From Candidatus Magasanikbacteria bacterium RIFOXYC2_FULL_42_28 (GTDB taxonomy: Bacteria; Patescibacteria; ABY1; Magasanikbacterales; GWA2-37-8), in NCBI GenBank assembly GCA_001784435.1, contig MFQZ01000003.1, positions 1 to 64,000 on the forward strand: DNA of 64,000 nt, written 5' to 3'. Positions within the stretch are counted from its first letter, which is position 1. Each line of letters begins with the position of its first letter. This document shows positions 37,245-45,967 of the stretch, in pieces. Under the pieces are notes generated by a model. The model was given only the letters and a program-made list of their open reading frames with translations. It was not told the origin of the DNA and made no database searches. The position numbers and the translations under genes are program-made.

Positions 37245-40200
37245 TTAATCTTTCTTCAATTCTTTATTGGGCACTTCAATCGTGTTACTCGCGACCTCTC
37301 CTTCTTCCTTCTTATTTTCCGCGTCCACTTCAGCCACCGGGCGATATTCGCCGGATTCACTTCTCTTCAACAATTCTACTTCCATACCGAGACCTTTAAT
37401 TTCACGCACCAAAACATTAAAAGATTCCGGAATGTTCACGCGCGTGATTGGCTCACCTTTAATAATGGCCTCATACGCTTTGGAACGACCTGGAACATCA
37501 TCGGATTTAATGGTTAAAATTTCTTGCAAGGTATGCGCGGCGCCATAGGCCTCCAAAGCCCAAACTTCCATTTCACCAAATCTCTGACCACCAAATTGCG
37601 CTTTACCACCCAAAGGTTGCTGGGTAATCAAACTATATGGACCAATAGAGCGTTGGTGGATTTTATCTTCCACCATGTGGTTCAATTTCAACATGTAGTT
37701 GTAACCAACCGTCACTTTATTATCAAACGGTTCGCCGGTGCGACCATCGCACAGCGTCATCTGACCATGAGCGGGAAAACCGGCTTTTAACAATTCATTA
37801 CGAATCTGTTCTTCGGTCAAACCATTTAACACCGGTGTCGCCACTTTGTAGCCCAAAGCATTAGCGGCCAAACCAAGATGCGTTTCCAAAATCTGCCCCA
37901 AGTTCATACGAGAAATAACGCCCAAGGGAGACAAAATAATATCAACTGGCGTGCCATCTTCCAAAAACGGCATGTCCGAGCGAGGCACCACGCGTGAAAT
38001 TACACCTTTGTTACCGTGGCGACCGGCCATTTTGTCACCGACCTGAATTTTGCGCATGTCAGCCACTGTCACCTGTACTTGTTTAATTACGCCCGGTTCT
38101 AATTTATCACCATTTTCTTCTGAGAAAATTCGGATGTCAATAACTTTACCGTGTTCGCCATGCTCCAAATACAAAGATGAATCACGCACGTCGCGCGCTT
38201 TTTCACCAAAGATGGCGCGCAATAATCTTTCTTCCGCGGATAATTCGGTTTCGCCTTTCGGGGTAATTTTACCAACTAAAATATCGCCGGATTTAACTTC
38301 GGCGCCTACTCTAACTATACCCTCACTGTCCAAATTTTTCAACTTCTCTTCGCTGACATTCGGAATGTCATTCGTGATAACTTCCGGACCCAATTTTGTT
38401 TCACGAACATCAATAATATAATTTTCAATATGAATGGAGGTGAAACGATCGCGTTGCACCAAGCGTTCATTCAAAATAATCGCGTCTTCATAATTGAAAC
38501 CGTCCCACACCATGTAAGCCACTAAAACATTTTGACCCAAAGCCAATTCACCATCCTGAATTGATGGCCCATCGGTCAAGGGCTGGCCTTTTTTCACTTT
38601 CTCGCCTACCTCCACGGTCGGATGTTGATTGATACAAGTGGCGGCATTGGAACGGTGAAATTTATTTAATTTATAAGTATAAGAATTTCCTTTTTTGCCT
38701 TTTAAAATAATTTTGCCACCATCCATTTCGGCAATTTCGCCGTCTTCGTCGGCCAAAAACATATGGCCGGAATTGCGCGCCGCGTCTACTTCTACGCCCG
38801 TGCCCACAAGCGGCGCATCCGGAGAAATACACGGCACGGCCTGACGTTGCATGTTGGTGCCCATGAGAGCGCGAGTGGCGTCGTCGTGTTCCAAAAATGG
38901 AATACACGCGGTCGCTACGCTCACAACTTGATAAGAGCAAACATCAACATAATCCAATTCTGAAGTGTTGGAAACGCTCGGCTTGCTGTAAACGCGCGCC
39001 GGCACATTACCATCGATAAAATATCCTTTTTCATCAACGCGAACTTTCGCGGAAGTGGTAATTACTTTTTCTTCCTTAAAAGCGGAAAGGTATGATACCT
39101 CGTTCGTCAAACGCGGTTTTACTTTGATAATTTTTTCTTTGGAAGCGGATAATTTTTTAGCAATTTCTTTCGTAATCAAAGTGCCATCTTTCACGCCGGC
39201 CGTATCTTCGCGTAAAATTTCCCCTTCAGTCAATTCCGGTTTGTTATCAACTTGGCGCAAAACTTTGCGGTAAGGGGTTTCAATAAAACCAAACTCATTG
39301 ATACGAGCGTAGGAAGACAGATGGTTCACAAGACCGATGTTCGGACCTTCGGGAGTGGCAATCGGACAGATGCGACCATAGTGAGTGGTGTGCACATCGC
39401 GCACTTCAAAGCCAGCTCGATCGCGCGATAAACCGCCGGGACCAAGCGCAGACAAGCGACGTTTGTGTTCCAATTCGGACAGCGGATTGTGCTGATCCAT
39501 GAACTGGGACATTTGCGAACTCATGAAAAATTCGCGCACCGCCGACACTACCGGCCGGGCGTTCACCAAACGATTCGGTGTCACCTCTTCTATATTATAA
39601 GTACTCATCCGGTCTTTGATGATGCGCTCCATGCGCGCCAAGCCAACGCGGAAACGATTCTGTACCAGCTCGCCCACCGCGCGCACACGGCGATTGCCCA
39701 AGTGATCTACATCATCAGGATCTTCTTGCGTAACATTCAAACGGATCACTTCGCTGATTACCGCGGCTAATTTTTCTTTGGACAACACGCGATTTTCTTT
39801 TTTGTCATAATCTTCGCTGGAGCTCGCGATGTCAAATTTATTGTTGAATTTATAAATACCAACGCGACCTAAATCATAACGGTCAAAATTGAAAAACATC
39901 GCTTCCACCAAACTCTTGGCGTTGTCGGCCGTAGCCAAATCGCCCGGACGAATGCGTTTATAAACTTCCACAAAGCCCTCATCGCGATTGGTCGCCAAAT
40001 CCTTTTTCAAAGTGGCGTCAATGTAATCAATTTGCGGATGATTATTTACTTTTTTGAAAAGTTCAATAATTTCTTCGTTGGACTCGCAACCAAAAGCGCG
40101 CAAAAGCGAGGTAACCGCGACTTTGCGTTTGCGATCTACTTTTACCCAAATAGCGTTGTTTAAATCCGTTTCAATTTCCAGCCACGCGCCACGATTTGGA

Positions 40201-40688
40201 ATAATTTTAGCGCCATAATAATTGCGTCCGCGCACATTTTCCGCGGTGAAAAAAGCGCCGGCACTGCGGATTAGCTGGGACACGACCGCGCGTTCAATGC
40301 CGTTCACAATAAACGTACCACGGTTGGTCATGATGGGGATATCGCCCAAATAAATTTCTTGCGATTTGCTTACGTTGGTTTTTTTATTTACCAAACGCGC
40401 GGTTATGCGCAGGGGCGCTTCAAAAGTGGTGTTGCGCTCGCGACAAACATCTTCTTCAAAACGCGGTTCATCTAAAAAATAATTTTCAAAATATAATTCC
40501 AAGTCGCGACCGGAAAAATCCGTAATCGGTGAGACCTCATCAAACAATTCTTTAATACCATTTTTTAAAAACCAAGCGTACGAATCAGTTTGAATTTCTA
40601 TTAAATTTGGTAGCGGCGCGTAATTTTTTTCATCAGTAAAATATTTGCGCTCGCGAGTTTTAAGAGGTTGGCGTTTGAAGGTAGGCAT
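37245..40688 (-). CDS. rpoB: RNA polymerase subunit beta
   Basis: 1147 aa with the standard domains: rifampicin-pocket region (FMDQHNPLSELEHKRRLSALGPGG), GDKMAGRHGNKG and the C-terminal clamp segment. The usual upstream rplJL genes are absent. A roughly 390-nt leader precedes it. Confidence 0.98.
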   Translation of the reverse strand: MPTFKRQPLKTRERKYFTDEKNYAPLPNLIEIQTDSYAWFLKNGIKELFDEVSPITDFSGRDLELYFENYFLDEPRFEEDVCRERNTTFEAPLRITARLVNKKTNVSKSQEIYLGDIPIMTNRGTFIVNGIERAVVSQLIRSAGAFFTAENVRGRNYYGAKIIPNRGAWLEIETDLNNAIWVKVDRKRKVAVTSLLRAFGCESNEEIIELFKKVNNHPQIDYIDATLKKDLATNRDEGFVEVYKRIRPGDLATADNAKSLVEAMFFNFDRYDLGRVGIYKFNNKFDIASSSEDYDKKENRVLSKEKLAAVISEVIRLNVTQEDPDDVDHLGNRRVRAVGELVQNRFRVGLARMERIIKDRMSTYNIEEVTPNRLVNARPVVSAVREFFMSSQMSQFMDQHNPLSELEHKRRLSALGPGGLSRDRAGFEVRDVHTTHYGRICPIATPEGPNIGLVNHLSSYARINEFGFIETPYRKVLRQVDNKPELTEGEILREDTAGVKDGTLITKEIAKKLSASKEKIIKVKPRLTNEVSYLSAFKEEKVITTSAKVRVDEKGYFIDGNVPARVYSKPSVSNTSELDYVDVCSYQVVSVATACIPFLEHDDATRALMGTNMQRQAVPCISPDAPLVGTGVEVDAARNSGHMFLADEDGEIAEMDGGKIILKGKKGNSYTYKLNKFHRSNAATCINQHPTVEVGEKVKKGQPLTDGPSIQDGELALGQNVLVAYMVWDGFNYEDAIILNERLVQRDRFTSIHIENYIIDVRETKLGPEVITNDIPNVSEEKLKNLDSEGIVRVGAEVKSGDILVGKITPKGETELSAEERLLRAIFGEKARDVRDSSLYLEHGEHGKVIDIRIFSEENGDKLEPGVIKQVQVTVADMRKIQVGDKMAGRHGNKGVISRVVPRSDMPFLEDGTPVDIILSPLGVISRMNLGQILETHLGLAANALGYKVATPVLNGLTEEQIRNELLKAGFPAHGQMTLCDGRTGEPFDNKVTVGYNYMLKLNHMVEDKIHQRSIGPYSLITQQPLGGKAQFGGQRFGEMEVWALEAYGAAHTLQEILTIKSDDVPGRSKAYEAIIKGEPITRVNIPESFNVLVREIKGLGMEVELLKRSESGEYRPVAEVDAENKKEEGEVASNTIEVPNKELKKD

Positions 40689-41079
40689 AATAAAAATTCA
40701 AAATTTAAATATCAAAATGAAAAATTATTGTAATTGTCGCCACGAACTAGTTTACAGGGTGCAACATGTCGCGGAAAGTTTACAGGGCGTAGCGTAGCGA
40801 AGCCCTGAAATATAGGTAAACCATATTTGCTTCGCTCGCTCGGAATTAAAAATAAATTTTTACTTCTCTCACTCTACTCGCAAATAAAAAAAGGGCCAAC
40901 AAAATAGGGGCTTTTTGAGTTTTTCCTTATAAATTGGCCAAAATCCGCAAGGTTGACATGAAGATTATTTTATGTCCTTGCACGCCGCTCTCCCCACCAA
41001 ACCGATGAGGGAGGGTAGCATTTTTTGCTTAATTGAGCGAAAAAACAGCTAATCTTTTCCTCTCAATCAATAGTGAATA
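40689..41079 (-). promoter_or_regulatory. Long structured rpoB leader
   Basis: No gene is visible in these ~390 nt. A clear hairpin GCAAGGACAT...ATGT-CAA-CCTTGC spans 40947-40981. A GGCCAA/TTGGCC stem (40934-40939 with 40894-40899, long loop) ends in CTTTTTTT, a weak terminator-like site. Closer to rpoB are a GC palindrome (AGGGCTTCGCTACGCTACGCCCT) and the 21-nt motif at 40808-40828. It could attenuate rpoBC or end a small RNA. Confidence 0.45.
40808..40828. repeat. 21-nt near-palindrome, copy 1
   Basis: An AAATATAGGT-AA-ACCATATTT-like sequence, identical over 21 nt to 54520-54540 upstream of the DGR target gene. Confidence 0.6.
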
Positions 41080-41108
41080 CATTTTATACTATTTGTCAAG
41101 AAATGTCA
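41080..41108 (-). promoter_or_regulatory. rpoBC promoter
   Basis: TTGACA (41103-41108), 17-bp spacer, TAAAAT (41080-41085) on the minus strand. A perfect DnaA-box sequence (TTATCCACA, minus) lies just upstream at 41110-41118. Confidence 0.7.
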
Positions 41109-41124
41109 ACTGTGGATAAGTATC

Positions 41125-41496
41125 CTATGCATGAGGCAACTTATCAATAATCTTAATAAAATCCTTCTTGTCCACCAAACTGATTTTCCCAGCCAAACGT
41201 GCGCGCTCCACCTCTTCTTTCATCCGTAAACGCAAACTACGGCCAAAACCAGTGCCAGCAGGCAACAATTTAGCGTGTTTAGTAATTAAATCAACAATAA
41301 ACTGACGATTGGCCGGCGAAATATTAGCAAATGTTTCATGCCGTAAAGCATACATCTGTTCGGCAATTTTGTGTTCAATGCCATAACGCCCGGAACGCAA
41401 CTGGTTATTGCCGGTTTTAATGTTTAGTTTGTAGGGGTCCGGTTTTGGGTCTGCTTTCGGATCTAATTTTGGTTTTGGGGTGCTAAAGGGCCACAT
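41125..41496 (-). CDS. Small basic unknown protein (123 aa)
   Basis: Not recognised. Pro/Lys/Asp-rich N-terminal tail (KPKLDPKADPKPDPYK) followed by a basic helical domain (SLRLRMKEEVERARLAGK). It lies 4 nt after the inositol-phosphate synthase gene and shares its operon. No membrane segment. Confidence 0.7.
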   Translation of the reverse strand: MWPFSTPKPKLDPKADPKPDPYKLNIKTGNNQLRSGRYGIEHKIAEQMYALRHETFANISPANRQFIVDLITKHAKLLPAGTGFGRSLRLRMKEEVERARLAGKISLVDKKDFIKIIDKLPHA

Positions 41497-41500
41497 AAAA

Positions 41501-42556
41501 TTATTTAATACTATTTAAAATTTTATCAAAAGCCACGGCGGCCTCCATATCCGACATTTGTTCAGGTGGTGATTTCATTAAAAACGGGCAGACACGGGAG
41601 GCTTCTTTTTGCCGGCCGCTATCAACTAACAATTTTGCCACGCGAATAGCGTCCACCACCGTGCCGGCACCATTGATACTAATTTCATCTTCGATAACTG
41701 AAGTAATAGAAATAGGCGCGCGCCCGAATATCTCACCTTCAATTTTTAAATTAACAATCTTGTGGCCGGAGGGTTCACCGGTATAGTGAAATGTTACGGT
41801 TGGTTTAGCATCATCAGTATCTAAAAACTTGGTTAGGGCCTCGCGTTTGGATTTTTCTTTGGTTTGCGCGCGATAAAGCAAATTGTAATGGTCGGTATTG
41901 CCACCGCGATTCTCTTGTTCGGATTTAGTAACTTTTATTCCACGCATTTTAAGAAGTGATAATAAAAATCGATTTAACATGGTCGCGCCCAATTGACTCT
42001 TGGTATCATCGCCCAAAAGCACCAACTTTTTATTTTCAAATTTAGCGCGCCATTTTGGAATCGTTACCAGTGGAGTAGGGATACAATTTATAAAACTACA
42101 ACCCGCCTCTACGGCGGCTTCGGCATAAAAATACGTCACTTGGTCACTCCCGGTTGGAGCCAAATTAACCACAATATCGGTTTTGGAATTTTTTAAAATT
42201 TTCACGATATTCGCGACCGGCGATTCACTTTCAATCACAAAAGACCCTTTCATCTCATCAACCACACCGTCCAAGGTCGGCCCACGATGTACTACCGCGT
42301 CATATACCAAGGGATCGGCAATTTTTTTAGTAACATTGGCACCGGCATAAATCGCCTCATGTAATTTTTTGCCAACTTTACGTTCGTCTACGTCAAAAGC
42401 CGCGACAAAATTAATGTCGGCCACGCGATACTTACCAATCAAAGGATGCGCGAGGCCAGTTATATCCTTTGGATTTTTGGTATAAAAAGCCACACCTTCA
42501 ACTAACGCTTTGGTAAAACTACCTACTCCGATAATCGCGACATTAATTTTTTTCAT
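41501..42556 (-). CDS. ino1: Inositol-3-phosphate synthase
   Basis: Converts glucose-6-phosphate to 1L-myo-inositol-1-phosphate with NAD. 351 aa. It carries the MIPS motifs of the actinobacterial/archaeal type: IIGVGSF, FVAAFDVDERKVG, RGPTLDG, LLGDDTKSQLGATM and ENRGGNTDHYN. Product use (phosphatidylinositol-like lipid or another inositol compound) cannot be seen here. A methyltransferase gene precedes it by 12 nt, probably in the same operon. Confidence 0.92.
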   Translation of the reverse strand: MKKINVAIIGVGSFTKALVEGVAFYTKNPKDITGLAHPLIGKYRVADINFVAAFDVDERKVGKKLHEAIYAGANVTKKIADPLVYDAVVHRGPTLDGVVDEMKGSFVIESESPVANIVKILKNSKTDIVVNLAPTGSDQVTYFYAEAAVEAGCSFINCIPTPLVTIPKWRAKFENKKLVLLGDDTKSQLGATMLNRFLLSLLKMRGIKVTKSEQENRGGNTDHYNLLYRAQTKEKSKREALTKFLDTDDAKPTVTFHYTGEPSGHKIVNLKIEGEIFGRAPISITSVIEDEISINGAGTVVDAIRVAKLLVDSGRQKEASRVCPFLMKSPPEQMSDMEAAVAFDKILNSIK

Positions 42557-42568
42557 AAACCAAAATAA

Positions 42569-43435
42569 TTATTTAATTACTTTTACCACAAAACGGTAAT
42601 GGTGTTCGGGAACAGTTTTTTGGTCCCGTCCTAAATCAGTACAATCCACCAACTCCAATCCCTTTTCCGCAAAAACCTTACGCCAACCGTCCGGCGAATT
42701 AAAATTATACGGACAATTTACCTTATCATGCAAAACACGATTATAAAACCAATCCAAAAATGTCTGCAGTTTGCGGTCTTGTTCCGATGTATAAACCGAC
42801 TCAATCAAAATAATATTACCGTTATCATCAGTTACTCTAATGGCTTCGTCTAAAACTTTTTCCGGCTCATCACAATGGTGAAGCACGGTCAATAATAATG
42901 TGGTATCAGCAGAATTGTCCGGCCGAGGCAATTCTGTGCCGTTATATTCTACTAACGGCAAATCTGTCTTGTTGTAATCAATAACATCTAATAAAATTAC
43001 CTCTTTACCTTGGCGGTCATGTATGGCCTCACCAACCTTGCCATCGCCAGCACCAACGTCATAAACCACATCACCAACGACAAAATCTTTTATTTGGCCA
43101 AATATCTTTTCCGCGCGGTCAATTAATTTTTCAGCAATCTTTTCATTTAAACCGGCTTCACTCAATAATAATTTCAGTGACGTTTCTAATTGAACATCAT
43201 CTGGCGCTTCTTCTCCGATTTTAATAATTTGTTCAACCAAATCTTGAGATTTATCATCATCAAGCCCTAAATGATCAAATAAATCTATCAAAAGCGAGCA
43301 AACATTCCCAACTACTTCTTTATCTTTAAAAACATCCTTTGGGGTGTATTTGTTTGAAGGAATTAAATGTTTATATTCAGGACCTGGTTCAACACGTAAA
43401 CCAGTATCACCGGCAAATGGTTTGGTTGCAGACAT
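42569..43435 (-). CDS. Class I SAM-dependent methyltransferase
   Basis: 288 aa. The SAM-binding motif I is VYDVGAGDGKVG, followed by post-motif LLDVIDY and LTVLHHCDEPE, as in UbiE/COQ5-type enzymes. The N-terminal 100 residues are an acidic helical extension. First gene of the ino1 operon. The substrate is unknown; lipid or inositol-derived acceptors are only a guess from context. Confidence 0.82.
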   Translation of the reverse strand: MSATKPFAGDTGLRVEPGPEYKHLIPSNKYTPKDVFKDKEVVGNVCSLLIDLFDHLGLDDDKSQDLVEQIIKIGEEAPDDVQLETSLKLLLSEAGLNEKIAEKLIDRAEKIFGQIKDFVVGDVVYDVGAGDGKVGEAIHDRQGKEVILLDVIDYNKTDLPLVEYNGTELPRPDNSADTTLLLTVLHHCDEPEKVLDEAIRVTDDNGNIILIESVYTSEQDRKLQTFLDWFYNRVLHDKVNCPYNFNSPDGWRKVFAEKGLELVDCTDLGRDQKTVPEHHYRFVVKVIK

Positions 43436-43509
43436 AAATGAAAAAGGTTAAATTTTACTATATATATACTACCTTATTGGAAGAAAACAATCAACTGGCT
43501 CACTAACAA

Positions 43510-43539
43510 AAAACCGGCCAATCGGCGCGGTTTTTTGAT
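43510..43539 (-). terminator. Terminator after tRNA-Leu(UAA)
   Basis: An imperfect stem AAAAACCGCGCCGATTGGCCGGTTTTTT with U-rich ends on both strands, immediately after the tRNA CCA. Confidence 0.65.
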
Positions 43540-43625
43540 TGGTGGTCCGAGTGGGAATCGAACCCACATGCCTTTTGAGCATGACATTTTAAGTGTCACG
43601 TGTATACCAGTTCCACCATCGGACC
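43540..43625 (-). tRNA. tRNA-Leu(UAA)
   Basis: Acceptor GGTCCGA (43619-43625) pairs with TCGGACC (43544-43550). The anticodon loop CTTAAAA carries TAA between TGACA/TGTCA. There is a long variable arm (TGCTCAAAAGGCA), and CCA is encoded (43540-43542). It begins 3 nt after the HNH gene stop. Confidence 0.95.
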
Positions 43626-43628
43626 ATT

Positions 43629-44102
43629 TTAACCTCTTTTTTTATTTCTACCACGGTGAGTGGATTTTAAACTATGGCAATTTGGACACAAAACTCGTAA
43701 ATTTTCCAATCGATTGTCGTGTCTATCTCCATTTATATGATCCAACTCTACCGGGATCCGACCGTCAATTGCTTTTTGCGCCCAACCACATTCTTCGCAA
43801 GCCGGTTTTTTTATTTTCACCGCGAATAATCTCTTCTTTAATTTAAAACTCTGAAAACGACTTCCTGAAACTAAAATACTCTCAAGAGAGAAAAGTGGTT
43901 CTCGAGGAACCTTTTTTCCCTTGCTCCAACCCATACCGGTAAAGTGCGCATTATCCAATTTCAAATCAGCGATATAATTCTTAACCTGCTCATAATTACC
44001 GCCCGCTTCGACTAACCCTAATTTGCCAATGACCTGCCGAATACTAGTGGAATTTTTTACTGCTTTTTGTAATTGCTCAATTGTCCATTTTCTTTTTCTC
44101 AT
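43629..44102 (-). CDS. HNH endonuclease-like protein
   Basis: 157 aa. N-terminal helical DNA-binding-like region (WTIEQLQKAVKNSTSIRQVIGKLG). C-terminal HNH/zinc module with CEECGW, the metal motif ELDHINGDRHDNRLENL and CPNCHSLKSTH. Such stand-alone genes are homing-type or phage-type nucleases; nicking at a specific site is not shown. A perfect promoter puts its ATG at about +4, so the mRNA is leaderless, and the tRNA-Leu gene follows in the same transcript. Confidence 0.85.
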   Translation of the reverse strand: MRKRKWTIEQLQKAVKNSTSIRQVIGKLGLVEAGGNYEQVKNYIADLKLDNAHFTGMGWSKGKKVPREPLFSLESILVSGSRFQSFKLKKRLFAVKIKKPACEECGWAQKAIDGRIPVELDHINGDRHDNRLENLRVLCPNCHSLKSTHRGRNKKRG

Positions 44103-44111
44103 ATGTTACCC

Positions 44112-44140
44112 ATTATAACATATGGTAGACAAATAAGCAA
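44112..44140 (-). promoter_or_regulatory. Promoter giving a leaderless HNH mRNA
   Basis: TTGCTT (44135-44140), 17-bp spacer, TATAAT (44112-44117). The predicted start is near 44105 and the ATG is at 44102. Confidence 0.7.
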
Positions 44141-44165
44141 TAGCATTCCTTTTGCTCTACCAAAA

Positions 44166-44328
44166 TTCCCTCCACAGAGCTGCGAGTAGATTTGCGTGTT
44201 TTAGCTTCAAATAAAATGGCGAAAGCTCCACTCATAACAAAGAAATGTTAGGAGATGGGAGAGAGAATGCTTTAACTCATCTTATTCGGTTGAGACACCA
44301 ATTCTATCGCAGCTCAATAGAGAGAACA
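44166..44328 (-). ncRNA. Candidate 6S-like regulatory RNA
   Basis: No ORF is present. A strong promoter (44335-44362) starts transcription near 44328. The RNA ends pair over a long range: TTCTCTC (44320-44326) with GAGGGAA (44166-44172), and GAGCTGCGA (44307-44315) with TCGCAGCTC (44177-44185), separated by a symmetric 4-nt internal loop. Inside is a large open region and a central stem CTCC-TAACA...TGTTA...GGAG. About 160 nt, a long closing stem, a bubble and an apical hairpin match 6S RNA architecture. I see no decisive sequence signature, so another structured RNA remains possible. tmRNA is excluded: no tRNA-like ends. Confidence 0.4.
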
Positions 44329-44334
44329 GATACC

Positions 44335-44362
44335 ATTGTAGACGATTTAAAAGTTATGTCAA
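44335..44362 (-). promoter_or_regulatory. Promoter of the candidate 6S-like RNA
   Basis: TTGACA (44357-44362), 16-bp spacer, TACAAT (44335-44340). Confidence 0.7.
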
Positions 44363-44393
44363 GACACCTTATCTGTTGATAAGTGATTACAAA

Positions 44394-44475
44394 TTGTCAT
44401 CCCGATGAAAATCGGGATCTCTGTCTCAAACAATGTGTTAAATTGTGAAGATCCCGATTTTCATCGGGATGACAA
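44394..44475. repeat. Long perfect inverted repeat
   Basis: 26-nt arms at 44394-44419 and 44450-44475 are exact reverse complements around a 30-nt spacer, and each arm is itself a hairpin (ATCCCGAT-GAAA-ATCGGGAT). The left arm plus its flank is identical to 13087-13117 over 31 nt. The remainder of 44476-44500 has a truncated CTCGCAATGACAA repeat. Confidence 0.85.
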
Positions 44476-44500
44476 CCCCCACTACGACTCGCAATGACAA

Positions 44501-45043
44501 TTAAACGATTTCTTCTTCAATACTATTTTTAAAATTCACAAACCGCGCCGTCGCAAATAAATAATCACTCAACCGATTAAGATATTGATAAATTTCTGGA
44601 CGCAATTTTGTTTCGCGTCCGAGCGTGACGAGTGCCCGTTCGGCCCGCCGGCAAATCGCGCGCGCCTTATGCAAACTCGCGGACGCTACGCACCCACCCG
44701 GTAAAATAAAATTTTTTAATTCCGGCAACTCACCCCATATTTTATCAATTTCTTTTTCTAATTCCAGAATTTGTGCGCTGTCAATTTTATCCAAACTCGC
44801 AGACACATTTTCATTTTGCGTGGCCGCTAATTCCGATCCGACTTTAAATAAATCCCGCGAAATCTTTCGCAAAAATTCCGCCGGCTCTGACGCGCCCAAA
44901 AGTGCCCGCGCCATCCCGAGTTCGGCGTTCAATTCGTCAATTTCGCCGATTACCATTAAACTAATACAATCCTTGTCGGTGCGCGCGCCGCCGAGGAGAG
45001 ATGTTTGGCCGGTGTCGCCGGTTTTGGTGTAGATTTTGGTCAT
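44501..45043 (-). CDS. Cob(I)alamin adenosyltransferase, PduO type
   Basis: 180 aa. Family motifs: KIYTKTGDTGQTSLLGG at the N-terminus, GEIDELNAELG, the FILPGG motif and RAICRRAERAL near the C-terminus. It makes adenosylcobalamin, the cofactor required by the class II ribonucleotide reductase encoded at 48235-51723. No cobalamin synthesis genes are seen, so corrinoid is probably scavenged. Confidence 0.94.
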   Translation of the reverse strand: MTKIYTKTGDTGQTSLLGGARTDKDCISLMVIGEIDELNAELGMARALLGASEPAEFLRKISRDLFKVGSELAATQNENVSASLDKIDSAQILELEKEIDKIWGELPELKNFILPGGCVASASLHKARAICRRAERALVTLGRETKLRPEIYQYLNRLSDYLFATARFVNFKNSIEEEIV

Positions 45044-45067
45044 ATACTTATATACTTAAACACATTT

Positions 45068-45799
45068 TTAAACTGCTGGCAACATATCCCAAATTAAATC
45101 AAAAACTGATTTAAAAACATCGGTCATCACCGGCACGGCCACCACTACCGCGAGCGAACTAAGCGCGGGGCTGACAATTAAAATCTTATCATCATAAATA
45201 TCAATTGTACTGCGAAAATCATATTGCGCGGGCAGATATTTCCAGTGGCGCAACAAATTTTTATCTTCTGGATTAATGGCGCCTGATTCCTGCGTGAGCA
45301 AAAGACGCGTCTTAATTCTAGCGCGTCCGCGTCGTTCACGAAAATTGATAAACCAAGAAGTATCTAATCCCTCCCAAGCGGTAGCACTGCCGATAACACA
45401 ATAAGATTTATTTTTATACTCTTCCAAAATACCATTATAAAATATTTTTAACTCATCCAGAGTTTCAATAAACTGCAAACCGACGCACGTGGATTCATGT
45501 TTGCCGAGCATGGTTAACACCGGGATAACATTCACGAACGCGTCTAATTTGTTTTGGAATAAAGCCATTAACTTTTGAGGATTCTCCGCGTAATAAAACC
45601 GATGATTCTTGCGAAAATAAATATTTACAAACCCACGTTGCGCGAGCGTTTGTAAAATCGGATAAACTGTGGTGCGTTTTATGCCAATTTCTCTGGCAAT
45701 GACGCTGGCCTTAGAGCCACCCAAACGCGTTAAGGCCAAATATGCCTTAGCCTCAACCTGATCAAGCCCTAAATTTTCCAATATAGCCGCATTTTCCAT
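45068..45799 (-). CDS. TrmB-family transcriptional regulator
   Basis: 243 aa. N-terminal winged helix (LENLGLDQVEAKAYLALTRL, GIKRTTVYPILQTL) and a C-terminal PLD-like sensor domain (RARIKTRLLLTQE). TrmB regulators in archaea respond to sugars; in CPR the ligand is unknown. It is divergent from the aminotransferase gene, which it may regulate. Its own promoter lies at 45862-45890. Confidence 0.85.
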   Translation of the reverse strand: MENAAILENLGLDQVEAKAYLALTRLGGSKASVIAREIGIKRTTVYPILQTLAQRGFVNIYFRKNHRFYYAENPQKLMALFQNKLDAFVNVIPVLTMLGKHESTCVGLQFIETLDELKIFYNGILEEYKNKSYCVIGSATAWEGLDTSWFINFRERRGRARIKTRLLLTQESGAINPEDKNLLRHWKYLPAQYDFRSTIDIYDDKILIVSPALSSLAVVVAVPVMTDVFKSVFDLIWDMLPAV

Positions 45800-45861
45800 A
45801 CTGTTGATAACTGCTTAATTTTGTATGTCAAAATTTTACGACATTTTTTATATTTACTTAT

Positions 45862-45890
45862 ATTTTATTATATTTAAGCAAAATTGTCAA
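45862..45890 (-). promoter_or_regulatory. Promoter of the TrmB gene
   Basis: TTGACA (45885-45890), 17-bp spacer, TAAAAT (45862-45867). The A/T-rich sequence around it contains TATATTTACTTATATTTTAT-like repeats that could be operators. Confidence 0.65.
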
Positions 45891-45909
45891 GTATCATAGT
45901 TAAAGATTA

Positions 45910-45938
45910 TTGACATATATCTATAAATACCCTATGAT
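45910..45938 (+). promoter_or_regulatory. Promoter of the aminotransferase gene
   Basis: TTGACA (45910-45915), 17-bp spacer, TATGAT (45933-45938); about 24 nt of leader before the ATG at 45968. Confidence 0.7.
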
Positions 45939-45967
45939 AACTTGTTCTGTTTAATTGCTAAAACATT

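Noticed and set aside
44166..44328. tmRNA
   Set aside because: No tRNA-like ends, CCA or tag reading frame.
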